NCBI GenBank assembly: GCA_958295945.1
Contig: OY282386.1
Location: 2,232,001 to 2,296,000 of the forward strand
Length of the DNA stretch: 64,000 bases
DNA from: Candidatus Poribacteria bacterium
GTDB taxonomy: Bacteria; Poribacteria; WGA-4E; WGA-3G
Reading direction: 5' to 3'
Below are positions 61,047-64,000 of this stretch, one piece after another; position 1 is the stretch's first letter, and the number at the start of each line of letters is the position of its first letter. Both the position numbers and the translations under genes were made by a program. The notes beneath the pieces are model-generated. The model saw only the letters and a list, made by a program, of their open reading frames with translations, made no database searches and was not told the DNA's origin.

Positions 61047-64000
61047 GTGAAAAGTGCTAAAAGTTCTGTTCCACTAACTGCTATGTTTGTCTGTTTGTGC
61101 ATCTTGATGTTAGGGTTGCCCCTTGCATCCGCAGATAACCACGAAACCGCACAAACAACCGTTGATTATACCCAAGATATTCGTCCGATCTTATCAAATA
61201 ACTGTTTCGCATGCCACGGTCCCGACGAGAAGACCAGACAGGCAAATCTGCGACTTGATACAAAAGAAGGCGCGTTTTCCGAACCGAGTGGATATCCGAT
61301 TATCGTACCTAAAAAACCAGATGAGAGCGAACTCTATCTCCGTATAATATCTGAAGACGATAACTATCAGATGCCACCAGCGAATTTCAATAAAACGCTA
61401 ACACCAGAGCAAATTGAAGCAATCAAGCAATGGATTACAGATGGCGCAAAATGGGAAGAACATTGGGCATTTACAACACCTGTTCAACCAACACCACCCA
61501 AAGTCAAGAAAGCAGATTGGGTCCGAAACCCAGTTGATGCATTCATTCTCTCACGTCTTGAAAAAGAAGGACTTCGACCTGCGAAAGAAGCAGACAAACG
61601 CACACTCATCAGACGTTTAAGTTTTGACCTCACAGGTCTACCACCGACACTTGAAGAGGTCCATCTATTCCTAAATGACGATTCTCCCAATGCTTATGAT
61701 AAACTGATTGATACCTACATGGCGAAGCCTGAATACGGCGAGCACATGGCACGTTTCTGGTTGGATGTCGCGCGTTATGGCGATACACACGGACTACATT
61801 TGGACAACTACCGTGAGATGTGGCCCTACAGAGATTGGGTTATAAACGCCTTCACCAATCACATGCCCTTCGACCAGTTTACCGTGGAACAGTTGGCAGG
61901 GGATCTCTTGCACGAACCGACGGTTGAGCAACGTGTAGCAACAGGTTTCAACAGATGCCACGTCACAACAAGTGAAGGTGGCTCAATCGCTGAAGAATAC
62001 TACGTTCGATATGCAGTTGACAGAGCAAATACAACCGCAACTGTTTGGATGGGATTGACTGCGGGTTGTGCACAATGCCACGACCATAAATATGATCCGA
62101 TTTCGCAGAAGGAATACTATCAACTCTACGCATATTTCAACAACATCACTGAAAATGCGATGGATGGCAATCGAAAAGATTCTCCCCCAGTTGTGAAGTT
62201 GCCAACGCCAGAGCAGCAAGCACAACTCGCAAAATATGACGACAAAATCAAAGAATTAGACGGACAGAGTAAAGGATCAATACCGCATATAGACGCTGCA
62301 CAAACCGCTTGGGAAAACAGAATGCCGCGATGGACGACTATCAAACCAGAGGTAGTGCTTTCAGAAGGTGGCGCGACACTCGCAATACAGGACGATAATT
62401 CAGTTTTAGCAAGTGGCACAAATCCAGACAAAGAGGTTTATGAAGTTATCGCAAAACTACCTCAAGGAAAATGGAGTGCTATACGGTTAGAAGGGATTCC
62501 AGACAAAGCCTTACCCGGAAGTGGTATCGGAAGATCAGACAATAGCAATGTGGTTTTATCAGGATTTTCTGTTGACATCTTACCTGCTGATTTGTCAGAA
62601 CAGATGCTTACTGAGGCACAGGAAGCAGCAAAGATGGCAGCTGAGGCAATAAAGAAAGCAGCCGAAGAAGCCAAGAAGGCAGCTGAAGAAGCAAAAGCAG
62701 CCGAGGAAGCTAAGGCTGCAGAAGAAGCTAAGGCTGCAGAAGAAGCAGGGAAAGAATCGGATACTGCTGAAGAGACAGTAGAAAATGCTGCAGGAACCGA
62801 TGAAGAGAAAACTGATGGCGAACCTGCTGAAGAAGCAACACAAGAAAAGGCTGACAAACCTGCTGAAGAGACACCACCAGAAAATGCAGACACTCCACCT
62901 GAAACTGAAGGAAAAGAGGCTCCACCTGAAACCGAAGGAGAAGAGGCTCCTCCTGAAACTGAAGGAGAAGAGACTGATGTTGAAGTTGCAACACCAGAAA
63001 CAGATGAAGCCAAAGACTCTGAGGAAACATCTGAAGATGCAGCTGAACCAGTGGAGGAAAAAGACCCTTGGACAGCAGTTCCTATCGTCAAAGCTTGGGC
63101 AGACAAAGAGCAGGCAGGTAGCGACTTCGTCATTGCAAATGTAATTGACGATAAACCTGAAACTGGTTGGGGATTGGAAAGCAACAATAACCGCGGAAGC
63201 AGTCGACAAGCGATCTTCCTCGTGGCAAATCCATTTGACACGGAAGGCGGGTTAGTAAGAATCCGACTCAAGCATGAATCTGAGCACGCGAAACACCACT
63301 TTGGTCGGTTCAGGCTCGCTGTCACAAATGCACCAACAATCTATCCTATCGGTTCTAAAGTTGGTATTTCAACATGGCATTCGGTCGGTCCATTCACTGC
63401 TGAACACGGTAACGTCGCCTTCTATAATGTTTATGAACCAGAAACCAAACCAGTCAACACAGGTGATAAATTCAGTGTCAATTCACAGGAGTTGACATGG
63501 AAACAGCAGACTCATTGGACAGATGGAGAGGTGCATAACGACATCGTTGGGGAAAATAGTGCGACCTATCTCTATCGTAACATCTCCTCAGAAACCAAAC
63601 AGAAAGCAACGTTATACCTAAGTAGTAATGATGCGTTGAAGGTGTGGGTAAATCAGATGGAAGTGCTTGCAAGCAATATCCAACGCGATGCTGCCCCAGA
63701 TACTGAGAAGGTGCAAATCCAACTCAATCCAGGCAACAATGCTCTGCTCTTGAAGGTTGTCAACTATTCCGGTCCTTCTGGGTTCTACTTCCGTATGGAA
63801 TCCGATACTCCGATGGTTACAGCAAATATCGTAGACACCATCGCTATTGATAGAGGACAACGCAACGGAGATCAACAGACGCAAATTCGCGAATACTACC
63901 GTCGGAATGTTACAACAGATAAGAATTTGAAGAAACTCTACGCCGACATTTCTGATACGCAAAACAAGCGGAATTCCTTGAACAATTCGTTCACTACAAC
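61047..64000 (+). CDS. PSCyt1/PSCyt2 (DUF1549) planctomycete-type cytochrome, truncated by window edge
   Basis: GTG 61047 with GGGAG upstream starts a signal peptide (MKSAKSSVPL to PLASAD), and the frame is open to the window end (984 codons). The PSCyt1 heme motif CFACH is at 53-57 (NNCFACHGPDE). PSCyt2/DUF1549 follows (NPVDAFILSRLEKEGLRPA, LSFDLTGLPPT), with CAQCH at 341-345. About residues 527-671 are an Ala/Glu/Pro-rich insert with PPETEGEEA repeats. After it comes a carbohydrate-binding-like beta region. A DUF1553 tail is expected beyond the window. It is probably secreted; the redox role is unknown. Confidence 0.88.
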   Translation, partial: MKSAKSSVPLTAMFVCLCILMLGLPLASADNHETAQTTVDYTQDIRPILSNNCFACHGPDEKTRQANLRLDTKEGAFSEPSGYPIIVPKKPDESELYLRIISEDDNYQMPPANFNKTLTPEQIEAIKQWITDGAKWEEHWAFTTPVQPTPPKVKKADWVRNPVDAFILSRLEKEGLRPAKEADKRTLIRRLSFDLTGLPPTLEEVHLFLNDDSPNAYDKLIDTYMAKPEYGEHMARFWLDVARYGDTHGLHLDNYREMWPYRDWVINAFTNHMPFDQFTVEQLAGDLLHEPTVEQRVATGFNRCHVTTSEGGSIAEEYYVRYAVDRANTTATVWMGLTAGCAQCHDHKYDPISQKEYYQLYAYFNNITENAMDGNRKDSPPVVKLPTPEQQAQLAKYDDKIKELDGQSKGSIPHIDAAQTAWENRMPRWTTIKPEVVLSEGGATLAIQDDNSVLASGTNPDKEVYEVIAKLPQGKWSAIRLEGIPDKALPGSGIGRSDNSNVVLSGFSVDILPADLSEQMLTEAQEAAKMAAEAIKKAAEEAKKAAEEAKAAEEAKAAEEAKAAEEAGKESDTAEETVENAAGTDEEKTDGEPAEEATQEKADKPAEETPPENADTPPETEGKEAPPETEGEEAPPETEGEETDVEVATPETDEAKDSEETSEDAAEPVEEKDPWTAVPIVKAWADKEQAGSDFVIANVIDDKPETGWGLESNNNRGSSRQAIFLVANPFDTEGGLVRIRLKHESEHAKHHFGRFRLAVTNAPTIYPIGSKVGISTWHSVGPFTAEHGNVAFYNVYEPETKPVNTGDKFSVNSQELTWKQQTHWTDGEVHNDIVGENSATYLYRNISSETKQKATLYLSSNDALKVWVNQMEVLASNIQRDAAPDTEKVQIQLNPGNNALLLKVVNYSGPSGFYFRMESDTPMVTANIVDTIAIDRGQRNGDQQTQIREYYRRNVTTDKNLKKLYADISDTQNKRNSLNNSFTT

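Noticed and set aside
62462-63325. A 287-codon Ser-rich frame on the minus strand
   Set aside because: It is the antisense of the Ala/Glu-rich insert of the DUF1549 cytochrome, whose codon bias removes stops; no ribosome site.

Overview
The window looks like a moderately AT-rich bacterial chromosome segment from Candidatus Poribacteria or a close relative. This is an inference from gene content, not from a marker gene. The content includes six phytanoyl-CoA dioxygenase (PhyH) family proteins, three Gfo/Idh/MocA oxidoreductases, LamG proteins, a CehA/McbA-type hydrolase, a planctomycete-type PSCyt1/DUF1549 cytochrome at the right edge, many small defence and toxin-antitoxin modules, and several families of dispersed palindromic intergenic repeats. 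No rRNA, tRNA or CRISPR array was found.

Layout. 1-2.8 kb: Uma2 protein, an integrase/IS3 relic and a coupled XRE-ImmA/DUF4411 pair. 2.9-10.4 kb: glcD-like FAD oxidase, citramalate synthase (cimA), a small zinc-ribbon gene behind a perfect operator-like palindrome, a medium-chain dehydrogenase and a CehA/McbA hydrolase. 10.7-17.3 kb: a 1584-residue DUF4011/helicase/REase defence-type protein, a Gfo/Idh enzyme, and an MNT antitoxin beside a decapitated HepT toxin. 17.7-23.1 kb: PhyH coupled to an odd ABC ATPase, Gfo/Idh, bioD, then a 0.53-kb structured-RNA element lacking its protein gene and abutting the start codon of a GlmU-like nucleotidyltransferase. 23.2-27 kb: hypothetical gene, LarA-like gene and a complete minCDE operon. 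27.3-36.2 kb, all on the minus strand: HAD phosphatase, UgpC-like ATPase, PhyH, PEP-hydrolase-family barrel, two LamG proteins, a TPP enzyme and a tandem PhyH pair.

36.2-41.3 kb is mobile DNA: REP-like hairpins, an ISAs1 element, an AlbA_2 ATPase and an IS630 element with two attached MITEs. 42-50 kb: M20 peptidase, cupin, bioF-like synthase, sugar isomerase, SUMF1-domain protein, tandem PhyH pair and Gfo/Idh. 50.2-54.1 kb: a DUF433/DUF5615 toxin-antitoxin locus whose toxin is split by about 3.3 kb of repetitive TPR-lipoprotein genes, several of them frameshifted. 54.1-60.8 kb: exported methyltransferase, a 1015-residue TPR/nuclease/membrane protein with a module encoded in two frames, a PD-(D/E)XK protein and a type II restriction-modification pair. 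From 61 kb: the PSCyt/DUF1549 cytochrome, cut by the window edge.

The best candidates for something new are: (1) the solo HEARO/omega-RNA-like element at 21.2-21.8 kb; (2) the dual-frame modular TPR-nuclease gene at 54.9-58.0 kb; (3) three PhyH proteins whose iron triad reads HxG or HxA, as in Fe/2OG halogenases; (4) the split DUF5615 toxin.
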